Below are positions 12,180-24,797 of a DNA stretch of 64,000 bases, piece after piece (the stretch's first letter is position 1; each line of letters opens with the position of its first letter). Where the stretch lies: NCBI RefSeq assembly GCF_949987535.1, contig NC_080067.1, positions 7,316,001 through 7,380,000 of the forward strand. Direction: 5' to 3'. Both the position numbers and the translations under genes were made by a program. The notes under the pieces are model-generated. The model searched no databases. It worked only from the letters and a program-made list of their open reading frames with translations, and had not been told where the DNA came from. Origin of the DNA: Balaenoptera acutorostrata. Taxonomy: Eukaryota > Chordata > Mammalia > Artiodactyla > Balaenopteridae.

Positions 12180-12385
12180 ATATTCAGACACCAAGCCTGC
12201 CACTTACATTTCATGGATCTAAGCATGTCTTTTAAACTCTCTAAGCCTCAGTCTCCTCATCTGTAAAGCAGTAGCTACTTCATAGAACTGTCTGGAGGAT
12301 TAAACATGGAACGCATGTAAAGCACTTCACTAAGTGCCCGGCTGATAGCAAGCACTTGATAAACATTGACTATTATGATTACCAT
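12180..12385 (+). mobile_element. MIR SINE, sense
   Basis: 'gcctgccacttac', 'agcctcagtctcctcatctgtaaag', 'ggaggattaaacatgg' and 'taaagcacttcactaagtgcccggctga' follow MIR sense order. It lies about 150 bp from the antisense copy, so the two MIRs face in opposite directions. Confidence 0.85.
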
Positions 12386-12675
12386 GGCTTTATGTTCAAC
12401 AAAGGGCAGTCATGCATAGGGTCCTCTGTTAAGGAGGTTAGAGATTTTCCTACATCATCAAACCAAACACAATTTCATATTTGATACAAAGCTGTGTTGG
12501 TTTTGGTTTGGGTTTTTTTTATTTGATCACTAAAAGGGAGGGTCTTTCAATAACGTGGATAAGCTCCGTGAAATAACCTATGATCTTCCTGTTGGAGTTG
12601 CAGATCTTTCTGATAGGTAAAGAATACAAATTAAGCAATAGGAAAGTATCTGTGCCTTTGAAGCCAATTTTTTTT

Positions 12676-13182
12676 TCCACTTTTATTTATTTTTTTAACA
12701 TCTTTATTGGAGTATAATTGCTTTACAATGTTGTGTTAGTTTCTGCTGTATAAAAAAGTGAATCAGCTATACGTATACAAATATCCCCATATCTCCTCCC
12801 TCTTGCATCTCCCTCCCACCCTCCCTATCCCACCCCTCTAGGTGGTCACAAAGCACCTAGCTGATCTCCCTGTGCTGTGCGGCTGCTTCCCACTAGCTAT
12901 CTATTTTACATTTGGTAGTATATATATGTCCATGCCACTCTCTCACTTCATCTCAGCTTATCCTTCCCCCTCCCCATGTCCTCAAGTCCATTCTCTATGT
13001 CTGCGTCTTTATTCCTGTCCTGCCCCTAGGTTCTTCATAACCTTTTTTTTTTTTTTAGATTCCATATATATGTGTTAGCATATGGTATTTGTTTTTCTCT
13101 TTCTGACTTACTTCACTCTGTATGACAGACTCTAGGTCCATCCACCTCACTACAAATACCTCAATTTCGTTTCTCTTTATGT
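12676..13182 (-). mobile_element. 5'-truncated L1 3' end, antisense
   Basis: Reads from the T-rich tail through 'catctttattggagtataattgc', the whole 3' UTR and the extreme C-terminal part of ORF2 (gly-ile-stop region near 13,060-13,180). The duplication 'aagccaa' plus a T-run lies at 12661-12675 and again at 13183-13197. Confidence 0.88.
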
Positions 13183-13197
13183 AAGCCAAATTTTTTT

Positions 13198-14978
13198 AAT
13201 GAAATTTTCTAATGGTATATCGAAATAATGACAGTGAATCACAAAAATAAGTAAGAATTAAAGTCCTACTGCCTTTATTTACTTCAGCACTCTTTATTAA
13301 AGCCAACAAACAATTCTTAGAAAACAGTGTCTTGAAATTAACACCCTTATGTGTATGTTCTCATTTATACAATATTTTTAAGAATATTTTTACCCAAACT
13401 TACTATCCCTTGATTTGTGAGTGTTGTTAGCAATAGTGGTTTCCAGATTTTTAATCACCCTAAAGACAATGACAATTTTAACCATGTGAGGTGCATTATG
13501 ATAGGATGATATTTTAAAGGTAGAATTACTGTGGAGCTAATGAAGTTTACATTACAGGCTCCCTGTTTGTCTGGGACCCTTACAGAACCTCTGGGGTGTT
13601 GAGTTGGAGATACATTTAGTTTGAGTTTAGTGGGAGTTATTTATGTGGTTTGCAGTCACCTCCCTGCATAGTTATAATTGGCGTTCCTGATGTACAAATT
13701 GATTCCAAAATACTCCTACAGCCCACTGTAGTGAATTATCCAGCATCATTTTGCTAAGATGAGAGACAGAAGTCATATAGTGATATGAACATGGGTATGG
13801 TATCCAGGACTGCACAGCAGAGAAAAAGCGAGATTTTAAATATATGGAGCCAGAAGATAGTCTGTGGAAAATTATTATACAGATGTACTGGCAGTTAATT
13901 AGCAAAAATATTATTTCTCTAGATCTTGTGATGTTTTAGGGGTTTCTTTCAGCTTTTCTACATTTTCAATTTGTTACTTTTTCCGAATTTTAAATAAATG
14001 TGGACTTCCGTGCCCAATTTAGCATTTATAATTGTGTGTCCTTTTATAAAAAAGAGCTCTAAACTGTATAGGGCTTCAAGGTCAAATCCCACAAAACCTG
14101 GACCTACCCTGAGAATAATAGAAGGCTAATTATCCTATTTCCACACTTCTCCCAGAGAGGGTCACCTACAGGGTCAAATGAAATCTTTCTCACAGCAAAA
14201 AAAAAAGAAAACAAGTCTCCTATTAAAAAAAAAAAAAAATACAGGTATGAGAGTAGCAGAACGAAGGCAAATTAAGAAATCTTCAAAAACCCTCAATTAT
14301 TCTTTTTCACATGTCATTATAATCATCCACATCTACATTAATTTCATTATTCCATTCATACAAAGTATACAATGATTTTATCTTAGCTAAGACTTCTTAA
14401 GTATGAAAGATACTGATGTTATTTTAGAATCAATCTTTTGGAATGTATCCACTACTTGAGAGGAAAGGTTGGCAATATGTAACCTTGATAAAGGCACAAA
14501 ACTGACCTACCCACACAATAATATAAATATAAAAATCTGTCTTTGATTTTTCAATTTAAGGAAGATCAAAGTAAGAAAGACTGTGACCCAGAATTTTCCA
14601 AAAGAGTTCAGTTCGTTCCTGGCAAGGAGCTCCCAAGTCTATAGTAGTCTTTATTTAGTGGCCGCCTGAAAATGTTATCTTAAAGGTGTTGGTCAATATT
14701 TGAAGTAGCCCTAAAATCTCCAACCTGCCCAGAGAATCCCCAAGGCTGGTATCTATCAACAAACACTTGTGTAACATCTACCAGGCATTTTGTTCTTAGC
14801 ATCATAAGCTACCTAAAAGCCCATCTTGATCTTACAATAATTGACGTGGCAAGTGAAATAATCATGGACTTTTAGGTGCCATATGAAATGTGCTAAGATA
14901 TCATCCAATCAGTAGATATTATACCCATTTATCAGACTCCTGGAGTGGGAGGAATTACAGTGTTGAATTCAGCTTGAT
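13198..14978. other. Unannotated sequence
   Basis: No gene or repeat is recognised in about 1.8 kb apart from short A-runs at 14,200-14,240. The minus frame 13905-13672 has no known motif. Confidence 0.35.
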
Positions 14979-15151
14979 AAAAAGACTATAGTGAATATAG
15001 TTCCCTGTGCTATACAGTAGGTCCTTGTTGTTTATTTATCTGAAAAAGAATATATATATGTATGTATCCATGTATGTATTGGGTTGGCCAAAAAGTGTCT
15101 TCAGTTTTTAAGTAAAAATAAAAGACACATCTTTCATTTTCACCAAGAACT

Positions 15152-16434
15152 TTATTGAACAACGCATTCACACTTTTGTTCCACTACCTTCTGCCATTTC
15201 TCAGGCAACTTCATAATTCCATCTTTCCAAAACTTTTTATCTTTTTGAGCAAAGAACTGTTCCAGGTGCATTTTACAGTCTTCCAGGGAATTGAAATTTT
15301 TTCCATTAAGAGAATTTTTGTAAAGACCTAAACAAATGGAATTCCAAAGGTGCAATGTCTGATGAATAGGGTGGGTGAATCAGAACTTCCCAGCCAAGCT
15401 GTAACAGTTTTTGTCTGGTCATCAAAAAACATGAGGTCTTGCGGTATCCTGATGGAAGATTATGCATTTTCTGTTGACTAATTCTGGACACTTTTCATCG
15501 AGTGCTGCCTTCAGTTGGTCTAACTGGGAGCAGCACTTGTTGCAATTGTTTCATTTTCCAGAAGGAGCTCATAATAGAGGACTCCTTTCCAATCCCACCA
15601 TATACACAACACCACCTTCTTTGGATGAAGACCGGCCTTTGGTGTGGTTGGTGGTGGTTCATTTCCCTTGCCCCACGATCTCTTCCATTCCACATTATTG
15701 TACAGTATCCACTTTTCATCGCCTGTCACAATTTGGTTTTTTGGGGGTTTTATTGCTGTTGTTTTTTTAACATCTTTATTGGAGTATAATTGCTTTACAA
15801 TGGTGTGTTAGTTTCTGCTTTATAACAAAGTAAATCAGTTATACATATACATATGTTTTCATATCTCTTCCCTCTTGCATCTCCCACCCTCCCACCCTCC
15901 CTATCCCACCCCTCTAGTGATCACAAAGCACCGAGCTGATCTCCCTGTGCTATGCGGCTGCTTCCCATTAGCTATCTATTTTACATTTGGTAGTCCATGC
16001 CACTCTCTAACTTTGTCCACAATTTGTTTTAAAAATGGAACGTTTTCATTACGTTTGAGTAGAGAATTGCATGTGGAAATACAGTCAAGAAGGTTTTTTT
16101 CGCTTAACTTATGTGGAACTCAAATGTCAAAGCGATTCACATAACCAAGCTGGTGCAAATGATTTTCAGCACTCGATTTGGGTATTTTGAGTATGTCGGC
16201 TATCTCCCGCGTGGTATAACGTTGATTGTTCTCAGTTATTGTTTCGATTTGATCGTTATCAACTTCAACGGGTCTACCAGGCCGTGGAGCATGGTCCAGA
16301 GAGAAATCTCCAGCACGAAACTTTGCAAAGTACTTTTGACATGTTCCATCAGTCACAGCACCTTCTCCAAACACTGCACAAATCTTTTTTTGCACTTCAG
16401 TTGCATTTTTACCTTTATTGAAGTAATAAAGCAT
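15152..16434 (-). pseudogene. mariner transposase pseudogene
   Basis: Transposases of this family cut and paste the element at TA sites using an N-terminal HTH domain and a DDD catalytic domain. The N-terminal part is open from 16,434 to 16,120: an HTH with a 'GRPVEVDNDQI' linker and a second 'TTREIADILKIPKSSA' helix region. The C-terminal part shows the 'HQDTARPH' motif (second catalytic Asp) near 15,430-15,455, followed by a frameshift. The 'YSSDIAPLEFHLF' motif (about 15,320-15,360) has Glu where mariners have the third catalytic Asp. An L1 tail splits the gene at 15,740-16,017, and several stops and shifts follow. Non-functional. Confidence 0.88.
15740..16017 (-). mobile_element. L1 3' end inserted in the mariner transposase
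   Basis: Antisense L1 tail ('catctttattggagtataattgc' through 'tttggtagtccatgcc'). The mariner motif cacaatttg is duplicated at 15727-15735 and 16018-16026. It is younger than the mariner. Confidence 0.85.
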
Positions 16435-16753
16435 AATATGCCAAAAATGTTGCTTTTATTCTTCTATCTTCAATATTAAAATGGTTACACAAAAATTCAC
16501 CAATTTTGGTACGTCTTTTTTTAAATGGACGCTGATATGACAGCTGTCACATACAATCTAACAAAATTGTTTCCAATGAAGTTAAAGACAACTAAGTGCT
16601 ACTAGAGCCATCTTATGGAAAAAAAACAAACAAACCTTTTGGCCAACCCAATATAACTGAACCACTTTGCTGTACACCTGAGGCTAACACAACATTGTAA
16701 ATTAACTATACGTCCATTTTTTTTAAATGGTTATAAAAAAAAAAAAAAGACTA

Positions 16754-18590
16754 ATGTATTGACTGCAACAAGCAAAAGACTTTTATGCCCAATAAAGTTG
16801 ACGTTTACTTAAACTCTGGCACAATAATAAAGAACCATAAAAACAGGCTTCCCCAAAGGCTATGTATCCCAATATTTGGCAACTGGGGGCATTAGTCTTA
16901 AATTTTGCCACTAAACCATTTTTCCCAAGAAATCGGCTGAAAGAGCATATTGGAATTTCATAGTATTCTAGCTCCACCAAGTGACGGTTTCATCTTGTTG
17001 CTGTGTTGCTGCTCATCTGATAACCTCTGAAGAGGATGTTAACAAAATAATACTTTCTACCTAAAATATGCTCATCCAGCTGATCAAACTTGAGGGTATT
17101 TTTCTCTATTCATTCATGGTTTGAAAAAACTCTTGCATTTGAACTTCTGAAATTCTATCCTTCACTCTGCCTTTCTAAAATATCAATATATCAGCTTGAA
17201 ATACAAAATCATATAATAACAGGATTTCTGAAATTCATTATTTCACTTTCCATTCTGAGTTTATCATTACTTCTGTTGAGGAAAAAAAAATGAATGCAAG
17301 TTTCTTATTTCCCCCAGATATTTGTGTTTTAGAAATTAAAGTTTATATAACACAGAGTAGTCACCTTATTCTTAAAAAAACTATCCCCATGTAAGAAAGC
17401 ATCATAGACACTTTTAAAATATAATTTTTGAAAAGCAAGGGTTTCTGTAGCTCAAAATTCCTGTTTCTCTAGCTCAAAAACTACAGAATAATGGGAGAGG
17501 CCTTTTTTGTCAAATAAAAAGCTATATTGCATTTCTATTAATAAAAAGTAATATGGTCATTATTCAAAAGAAGTAATTAACTCCTGACATGGAAACATAT
17601 TTTTAAAAGAGAAAAAAAATAGAAACTATTTATAATTCCTCCAGCCAAAAGTAGCCAATATTACATTCTTGGTAGATAATATTAGGCTATTTGTTATACA
17701 TACATTCACATATGTATCTGGGGGTACAAAAATAGTATCAATATAGTACAAGTAATTTTCTAGCTTTCTTTTTTTCTTTATGGAGGTTATAATGTATAAC
17801 ATTATTTTATATAAATGCACAGTCTTCCAAATATGAAATATATTAACCTTTGTATATCAATGTCTCATTAAACATTTTTGTTGCTGCCAATTTTTCCCTA
17901 TAACAGACAGCTGTAAATATACAACTTTGCAGAGTATAGCTATGTTAATATCAAAAATAATCTTTAAAGCAAAAAGCATTATTAGAAAAAAAGAATTACT
18001 ACTTCATGAGTAAAAGGGTCATTTCACCAAAATGGTATAAAGATTTTAAACGTGTACACACCTAAAGCATAGTTTTAAAATAAAAGCAAAAATTGCCAGA
18101 ACTAAAATATGTTGACATTATATAAAGAGTTTTTATATTAGGAATTTTACATTATATAAAATGTATGTTATATATGGAAGTTTTACACACTTTTAGCTAT
18201 TGCTATATTAGATTCTTATCTACTTACCAAAAAATAGTAAGAATATAGAAAATTTTAACAACATAATTAATAAGCATGTTTAAAAGACATATAAAGAATA
18301 CTAAACCCCAAAATGAAAGAATACCTAGCCTTTTTGAGAACATAATAATGTATATAAAATTGACCATTTGTTATTAATAAAGCAAAATTCAATAATTTTT
18401 AATAATTGTTTTCATGTGAATCATAATGCAATTTTTAAATGACATTACAAAGAATTTTTTAATGCATTTGGAAATTAAGAAATTTTCTAAATAATTCAGA
18501 GTAAAAGAAAGCATCAACGTGAAAATTAGAGAATATATAGAATTGAATTTTAAGTAAAATAATATCTATTAAAATGTTATTATTTAGCTT
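16754..18590. other. AT-rich unannotated sequence
   Basis: No gene and no clear repeat. Very AT-rich, so chance open frames are short and without motifs. Confidence 0.4.
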
Positions 18591-18980
18591 GTTAGAAAAG
18601 AAGAAAAGCTTAAAATTAATTCATTGAGCTTTAACTTAAGATGCTAGAAAAAGAACAAAATAAAAAGGTTAAAAAGATAGAAATAAAATAAACAGAAATT
18701 AATTTAATAGGTTAAAAAAATCTGAGAAAAAAGATCAATGAACTAAAAGTTGGCTCTTGGAAAATGCTGATAAAATTGACAACCTTCTAGCAAGATTGAT
18801 CAGAATAAAATAGATAACCCTTCTCTAAAAATGTTAAAAATAAAAAAGTGGAAATTATTACAGATTCATCATTATAGAGATTAAAAAGAGACTATTATGA
18901 ATAACTTTATTCCAATAAATGTAAACACTTAGGTGAAGTGCACAAATTCCATACTTACATATATATTTATAAATGCATAT

Positions 18981-18981
<1 letters not shown>

Positions 18982-19019
<38 letters not shown>
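18982..19019. repeat. (AC)n microsatellite
   Basis: Near-pure AC dinucleotide repeat within the L1M remnant. Confidence 0.95.
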
Positions 19020-19022
<3 letters not shown>

Positions 19023-19114
19023 ACACACTTTACCCAAACTGAGTCAAGGAGGAATTTTTTTTAACTAATTAATCAAACTAGTTAATTAAAGAAATGGAGT
19101 CAATAATCCAAAAT

Positions 19115-19118
<4 letters not shown>

Positions 19119-19160
<42 letters not shown>

Positions 19161-19165
19161 ACACA
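19119..19165. repeat. (AC)n microsatellite
   Basis: A second AC repeat, about 100 bp after the first, with one AT interruption. Confidence 0.95.
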
Positions 19166-19544
19166 GGCCTATACATTTTAACAGGTGAGTTTTAACCAAA
19201 AATTTAAGAATTTCCTGGTCCAATCTCACATAAATTCTTACAGAGACTAGAAAAACAAGGTATACTCTCATTTTATGAGGCTAGTACAACTTTGATACCA
19301 AAGATAGTATAGAAGAAAAGGCAATATCACTAGTGAACATAAATAAAAATATCCTAAATAAAACATTAGCAACCTGAATCCCACAACTAACTAATTTAAA
19401 AGATAACACAACATGACTAGGCTGTGTTTCCTCCCAAGAAATAAGGTTGGTTTCACATTAGAAAACCTATTAATACAATTCACAATATTGACATTGAAGG
19501 AGGAAAGGGCATATGATTATCTCAATAGAACCACAAAAAGTATT

Positions 19545-20372
19545 TCATTCATTCATTCACTTAAGTATTTATTAGTGCTTACTATGTACCAGGCACTATT
19601 CCAGCGGCTGGAAAAAAATCCCTGCCTCCATGAAATTTGTATTTCAATGAAAATACAATGAGATACAGCAGATGGAGAAAAATTAAGCAAGGGAGAGGAT
19701 TGTAGGATGCCCAAAAGGGGCAGGCTCTTGAAATTTTATGTAAGATTGTCAGGTAAAGCCTCACTGAAAAGGTTACATCTAAGAAAACCTGAAGGAGGTG
19801 AGATACTACGCCCCAGAGATATGTGGGGGTCTGAGAATTCTGACAGAAGGCCCAGCCAGGGCAATGGCTCTGGAGAGGAGGGTGCCTGAAGGATCTGAAG
19901 AACTTCGTGTCTGGGCAGAGTGGAGGGACATTTGAAGGAGTTGATAGAGCATACATCAGAGAGTAGGAAATGAGATCAGATTGCATAGAGCTTTGTAAGG
20001 ACTTTGGCTTTTACTGCCACAGAGATAGGATGCCACTGAAGGAGTTTAAGCAAAAAAAAAAAAAAAAAAAAAGTGACATGATGTTATTATACTTTAACCA
20101 GATCACTCAAACGACCAGGATCACTCAAACAACCGTATCAGAATAGATTGTAGGTGGGAAGGATGAACCAGGGTGACTAGTGAAGATGCTACAGCAATAA
20201 TCCTGGCAAGAGATGATAGTGGCTTAAACCAGGATGAGAACACTGAGAAGTCTGCGAATTCTGAATATATTTTGAATGTAGAGACAACATTCTTTGCTGA
20301 CAGATTGGTTATGGTGTCTAAGAGAAAGAAGAATCAAGGGGAATTCCAAAAGTTTGACCTGTGCAACTAAGA
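19545..20372 (-). mobile_element. L2 LINE remnant, antisense
   Basis: It starts with 'tatttattagtgcttactatgtaccaggcactattcc' (antisense L2 3' end) and continues through 'cctgaaggaggtgag', 'gatcagattgcatagagctttgtaaggactttggctttta', 'caataatcctggcaagagatgatagtggctt' and 'agagacaacattctttgctgacagattgg' in L2 order. A 22-base A-run at 20,051-20,072 is a later expansion or insertion. No frame survives. Confidence 0.7.
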
Positions 20373-21249
20373 AAATGCAGCATTTATTAATTATTTAATC
20401 ATTTAAATAAAAAAAAAAAAAAACCTTTCACCAAACTACAAAAATAAAATATCATTGCATTCAAAAAGAAAGTTTTAGGGCAACCACAGACAGGGGATAA
20501 ATGGAAAATAAACTTTTTCACCTGAATAGAGAATTGCATACATTCAAACTCCTAAAGCAAGCAGAGAAATGGGGAGTTATCAAGACACTTAGAGCTACAA
20601 GACTGAAATTTGCAAGCAAAGTGACTGCCAACTGGGACCACATTTCCTCAACGCTCCATTATGGCTGTCTCACATCAGTCCCCCAGTGAGAAATGGTCTG
20701 CCTTCCAAACATTTTTAAGTCCATTTTTTTTGGAACTCAGGATATATTATTCTCATAAAAACAATGTTTCAGGCAGGGTAGAACAGCCCACAGAAGTCCA
20801 CTTAACTCATACCATAGATGAATTATATCATTACTAATAGGCCCAAAGAACCCAACCATCATTAACAGTATTGTTCCTCAAGGAAAACCAAGGCCAACTT
20901 CTACCCCAGACACCATAGTGCTAGTTTCCTCTTGATGTACACCTAGGAGTGGGAAGGTAAATTGTCCCCAACTGCTATCCAAAGCCACAGGGAGGAGGGG
21001 GGGATTCCAGTGGTTCCATAAGCATCAGGAAGAAAAATTAGGAAATAAAAAAGCATCCCCCAATCCTAGACCTCCCCACCCTCTTACCCCAACAAAATCT
21101 CCAGCTAGAGAGTCTCACCGTAACCAGTGGCAGCCAGGAAGAGTCCCAAGCACACCCGGATGCCTCCAGGATCAGAACTTTTGGTCCAGTCCCAGTGAAA
21201 TGGAGCAGGACCCTATGGTCCTTCCTCCCCATGTCCTCAGCCCGCCTTT
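20373..21249. other. Unannotated sequence
   Basis: No clear repeat or gene. An A-run lies at 20,409-20,423. Confidence 0.35.
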
Positions 21250-21846
21250 TGTCTGTGGAAAAACTCGCCAGACAATAAGTTTAATCAGAGAAATGAGAAA
21301 ATGCAGAAACAAAGGAAAACAGGCAAACCAGACCAAAAAATAATAGTTTAGTCATTAAGCAAAGTCAAGGACCTTTAGTCCCTCCTCAAGGGCTATAGAT
21401 AATATTCTGAGCCGTATCCTGTGAGCTGTCTTGTAGATACTGAAACCCCCACCAGGTGGAAGAAGTTAACTACATGATGACCAGGCTGTAGCCACGACAT
21501 AAGCTGCCATAATTCCAAGAACTGGCCTCAAGGAAATGGGAACAAACTGACCCTGGAACTAAAGACTAACTGTACTTAAAACAATCAAGATGACGCTAAT
21601 CAGACCACCGATGACCAATTTCAAGACGACTGTCAGAGGGCGCTGTTTCTGCACGTAGCCCCCTCCTTCTGCCTATAAAAGCTCTTGCCCCCTGATTGTC
21701 AGCGGGGGGAGTGAGCCTTTGGACAGGAATCCGCCACCCTCACCCCCAAGTTGTGGCCTCTGAAATAAAGCAAACTTTCCTTTCCACCAACCTTGCCTCT
21801 TCATTGGCTTTTGAGCAGCGAGCAGCAGGACCCCACTTTCTGTTAC
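21250..21846 (+). mobile_element. Solo LTR of a class I endogenous retrovirus
   Basis: Roughly 600 bp starting TG and ending CA, with a good TATA box (TATAAAA, 21674-21680) and a polyadenylation signal (AATAAA, 21764-21769), spaced as U3-R-U5 should be. There are no internal retroviral genes on either side, so it is a solo LTR from recombination. A 4-5 bp target duplication could not be confirmed and the exact ends are approximate. Confidence 0.65.
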
Positions 21847-23189
21847 ACCAGCTTGCTTTGTGAAGAGGACTTCTGGCAACCAGGCCTGGAGATGAGTCGT
21901 CAGGTCAAGATTCCTGTCTAAGATAAGTTTTTGGGTTCTGTATTCAATCAAGAGCTATCTGAACTGTAGCATATAAATATTATCAATAGGAGGTTAGGGG
22001 ATAATAAGGTACTCCCTTTGCTGATGCAGAAGAAACCAAGAACACATTATTGGGCCAGAGAGGCCCACTGGCCTGTCCTTCACAGCACAGGACAGTGGGT
22101 AAATGGACTTCCTGCAGGCGCTCTACAGCGCCCTTGGGAGACAAATGGGTAACAGTCACAGTTTCCCCATTTTTCATGAAGAGGAAATGAAGCCCAGAAA
22201 GTATAAGTGGCGGACTTCCAGAAAGGTTTTCAAAAAATAAGAAGGGAAAGTTCCAAAGTCAGACTCACCTCTCTCTAGGTGAAAAGTCCTGCATCAAGTG
22301 CAAGTATTTCCTGTTGAGACTTACTGAAAATTCTTTTGGGATTTGTTGATGAGAGCTAAGCATTGCTCAGGTCTCATGGGGTGGGGGGAAAATGATAATT
22401 TATAACTGTGACATTTTGCAAATGTTTCAACCTCTGCAGAGCTAATTATGTTTCCTAGGGCTTTTCCTAGATTTTTCTTGACTATTTGAATTACTGATGA
22501 ATTACTTGGCATAGCTCTTCTGATTACATATGAAATTAAATCTTCTTACTTCTAGTGGGTTTTACTCCCTTTACTTCTTTTCTCATTATCTGAACTACTC
22601 AGAAAGAATACTGATATCTACTCTCATTTCACACAAATGTGTTAGATAATTTTTATGCATACATGTCAGACTTACCAAATTCATCTTCCAACTCTAGAAA
22701 AAATAACCTTGTAGTCTACTTTATGCTCAAGTTATCTTTATATATCTTTATATATATAGATATAAAATATCTTTACATTTTATTAGGTAACTCCACCTTT
22801 CCGTCACAAACAGGACTTCTCAGAAATCTTTTTGGGGCTGTAAGACGTAATACAGTTTTCAAAAGAACTACGACAAATACACAATATAGAAAAGAGAAAG
22901 AGAAAAATGGACATGATAGTGACAATAGATGCCTCTTGTTCTTCAGTTATTTAATCTATAAGAAATTCTTGTTACACTTTCATCTGGCATCTCAGTAGAA
23001 GTTCTTCTTTAAGGCATTCAGCAGGCGTGCCTTCTAGAAACTCTTCCTCATTCTAGTAAAAAGAGTAATGTACACTTTAGGAGGGTTCGTTTTTTTTTTT
23101 TCAATTCACTTCTGAAAAGAGAAGATGCCAGCCTTCTCTGACTTCATACGTAATCAGATGGAAGGCCCTTAATATTCGCTGTCTCCCAG
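21847..23189. other. Unannotated sequence before the ERV
   Basis: No recognisable gene. A short AT-repeat lies near 22,735-22,770. The open frames here have no motifs. Confidence 0.35.
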
Positions 23190-23799
23190 TGTTAAGCAGG
23201 CAGTTAGCTAGGCAGGAGCAGAGAAGGGGGTGGGGACACAGGCCAAATGGCCGGAAACCGCGCATCTTGTAAACAGCGGGGGTCCTTGGGCAGACGAAGA
23301 AAAGCGGGAACCTCCAGACTGACAGGAAACCACATATTTTGGGGTGATAGCTGTCCTGCAGGCAGACAAAGAAAGGGGAGAAAAGGCAGGAATCTCTGGC
23401 ATTCGAATGTAACTTTTTGCTCATTATGACTTCATTACAATAAAATTAGCCTTGCAGATAAGAAGTTCCCATCATGCACCACGGCAATGACACTTCCCTT
23501 CAAGGCTAAATAAGGGCACAAATCCCTCCTCCCCTCGGGAAGGTGGAGCTGGGCTGAAAATCAGGGAATACGACCCCCCACACCCCTCCCTCCCCAGTGA
23601 CTATTCTGCTCCTTCCTTTCTGTGCTCCACATAACCGGCTTGCCAAAGATACTCTGGGCAGCTACTCACCTGAGCCTGCCCACTCTCCCCTTGAAAGCGT
23701 ATTATGGCTTAAATAAACCCTCACTTTGCTTTCTTGACCTCCTCCTGTCTCATGTCCAGATACTTTCTGCGATGAGACAGGAACTCTTCACCAGGAACA
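23190..23799 (+). mobile_element. ERV 5' LTR
   Basis: Begins TGTTAAGCAGG and ends about ...CCAGGAACA. It contains a weak TATA-like box (CTAAATAAG, 23506-23514) and a polyadenylation signal (AATAAA, 23712-23717). It matches the 3' LTR at 35,911 over about 500 bp, which proves the LTR identity. A TGG-starting stretch at 23,804 is a possible primer-binding site, but I cannot assign the tRNA. Confidence 0.88.
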
Positions 23800-24797
23800 T
23801 CTTGGCAGAGGAAGCCAGGAGAACTCCATGAGCCTCAGCCTCTCGCCTCCCTTGTGCCTGAGGCACTGCCTGACTTCCCACTTCTCTCTCTCTCTCTCTC
23901 CCCCCCCCGCCCCCATCACCCCCCGATGCTCTGTCGCATTTTGGTACCTACTGCAACTACGTGGCCACAGGTGGAGCCATAATTGTCCCAAGAAATCTCC
24001 CACCAGAGGAGTGGGGTCGTGGAAGGGACTAGAGAGAGGATAAGTCTGTCTGCCCACCTCAAGGCGAGTTCCACGCGATGTCTTAGGCACACAGTTAAAA
24101 GCATAACACCGCCTCCTCCCCAGGGCTACCCTTATAGGTTTATGATTGGTCAACCTATGCCTGACTATCCTTCTCTCCTCGCTGCACCCCTACCTCACTC
24201 TTACGTTCGTGCCTTACTCTGCTGGAAACGGGAGAGAAGAAATCTGCCAGGCGTTTTCCAACCTCGCCCTAGGTTTTGCACGTCTCACTGTACAGGGTAC
24301 GTCAGGAAAAGTTTCCAGCCATCTTCACAGGCAGCTAGGGACCTGAACCATAGGAGCTTTGCCCTCTGCGTTTGCCTTATCCACCACTTAATTAACTGTC
24401 ATCAGGTCCAATTGTGTGGAAATATAAAATGCAACCTTCCTTAGAGTTTGTCCCGTGGTTGCTGCCGCTTCAGTCCCTTCAGGAGCTCCCTGGCGCCGCG
24501 GGCGGTCTGTGCGTGTACCCCCAGGCGTTGGGAAGCGGGACAGTCCCCTGCAGCACAGTTGGGACCCATGGTGGTGGGACCGTGAGGGTGCCACTCTTCA
24601 TCCCCCAGCACTGGGCCGCAGTCCATGGACCGCCAGGCAGCGGGCATCTGTCCCCGCCCCCATCTCCACCCCCGCCTCGCCCTGCGGGGTGGGGCAACTC
24701 ATCGCTGGGAGCGGGGCGCACATGGCCACTCTCTGGGGATACATGCCCAGGCGGTGACCTGCCCTGCGTCTGCCTCAACTATAACACCATCCTACAG
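23800..24797 (+). other. ERV leader and start of gag
   Basis: GC-rich leader downstream of the LTR with C/T-rich and G-rich blocks (24,470-24,780). The matrix part of gag should lie in its second half, but I can follow no continuous frame. Two overlapping open frames near 24,414-24,824 are probably chance consequences of high GC. Confidence 0.45.

Larger units (their letters stand above)
15079..16651 (-). mobile_element. mariner DNA transposon with intact ends, dead transposase
   Basis: The terminal inverted repeats TTGGGTTGGCCAAAAAG and its complement at 16,635-16,651 are flanked by TA on both sides (15,077-15,078 and 16,652-16,653). Without the L1 insert at 15,740-16,017 the element is about 1.3 kb, the expected mariner length. 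The transposase gene lies on the minus strand and is broken. Subfamily not assigned; the ends match the cetartiodactyl mariners I know rather than human Hsmar1. Confidence 0.93.
14989..16743 (+). mobile_element. Twin-primed (5'-inverted) L1 tail, split by a mariner
   Basis: From 14,989 to about 15,042 the L1 3' UTR reads in antisense. From about 15,043 the remaining 3' UTR reads in sense and resumes after the mariner at 16,652 ('taactgaaccactttgctgtacacctgag'), ending in A-rich sequence. The duplication aaaaagacta (14979-14988 and 16744-16753) brackets everything. An inverted 5' half is the known outcome of twin priming during L1 integration. Confidence 0.75.
18600..19540 (+). mobile_element. 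Ancient L1M ORF2 remnant
   Basis: Decayed ORF2 in sense orientation. It includes the 'ttggctcttggaaaatgctgataaaattgacaaccttctagcaagattgat' region (between endonuclease and RT) and, near 19,440-19,520, the block preceding the RT aspartate motif ('caatattgacattgaaggaggaaaggg'). It is interrupted by two AC microsatellites. No reading frame survives. Confidence 0.75.

Noticed and set aside
12842..13078. Proline- and cysteine-rich plus-strand frame, repeated near 45,266, 53,670 and elsewhere
   Set aside because: It recurs because it is the complement of the L1 3' UTR in every antisense copy; not a gene family.
19582..19986. 134-codon minus-strand open frame
   Set aside because: It is the sense strand of a decayed L2 3' region, not a host gene.
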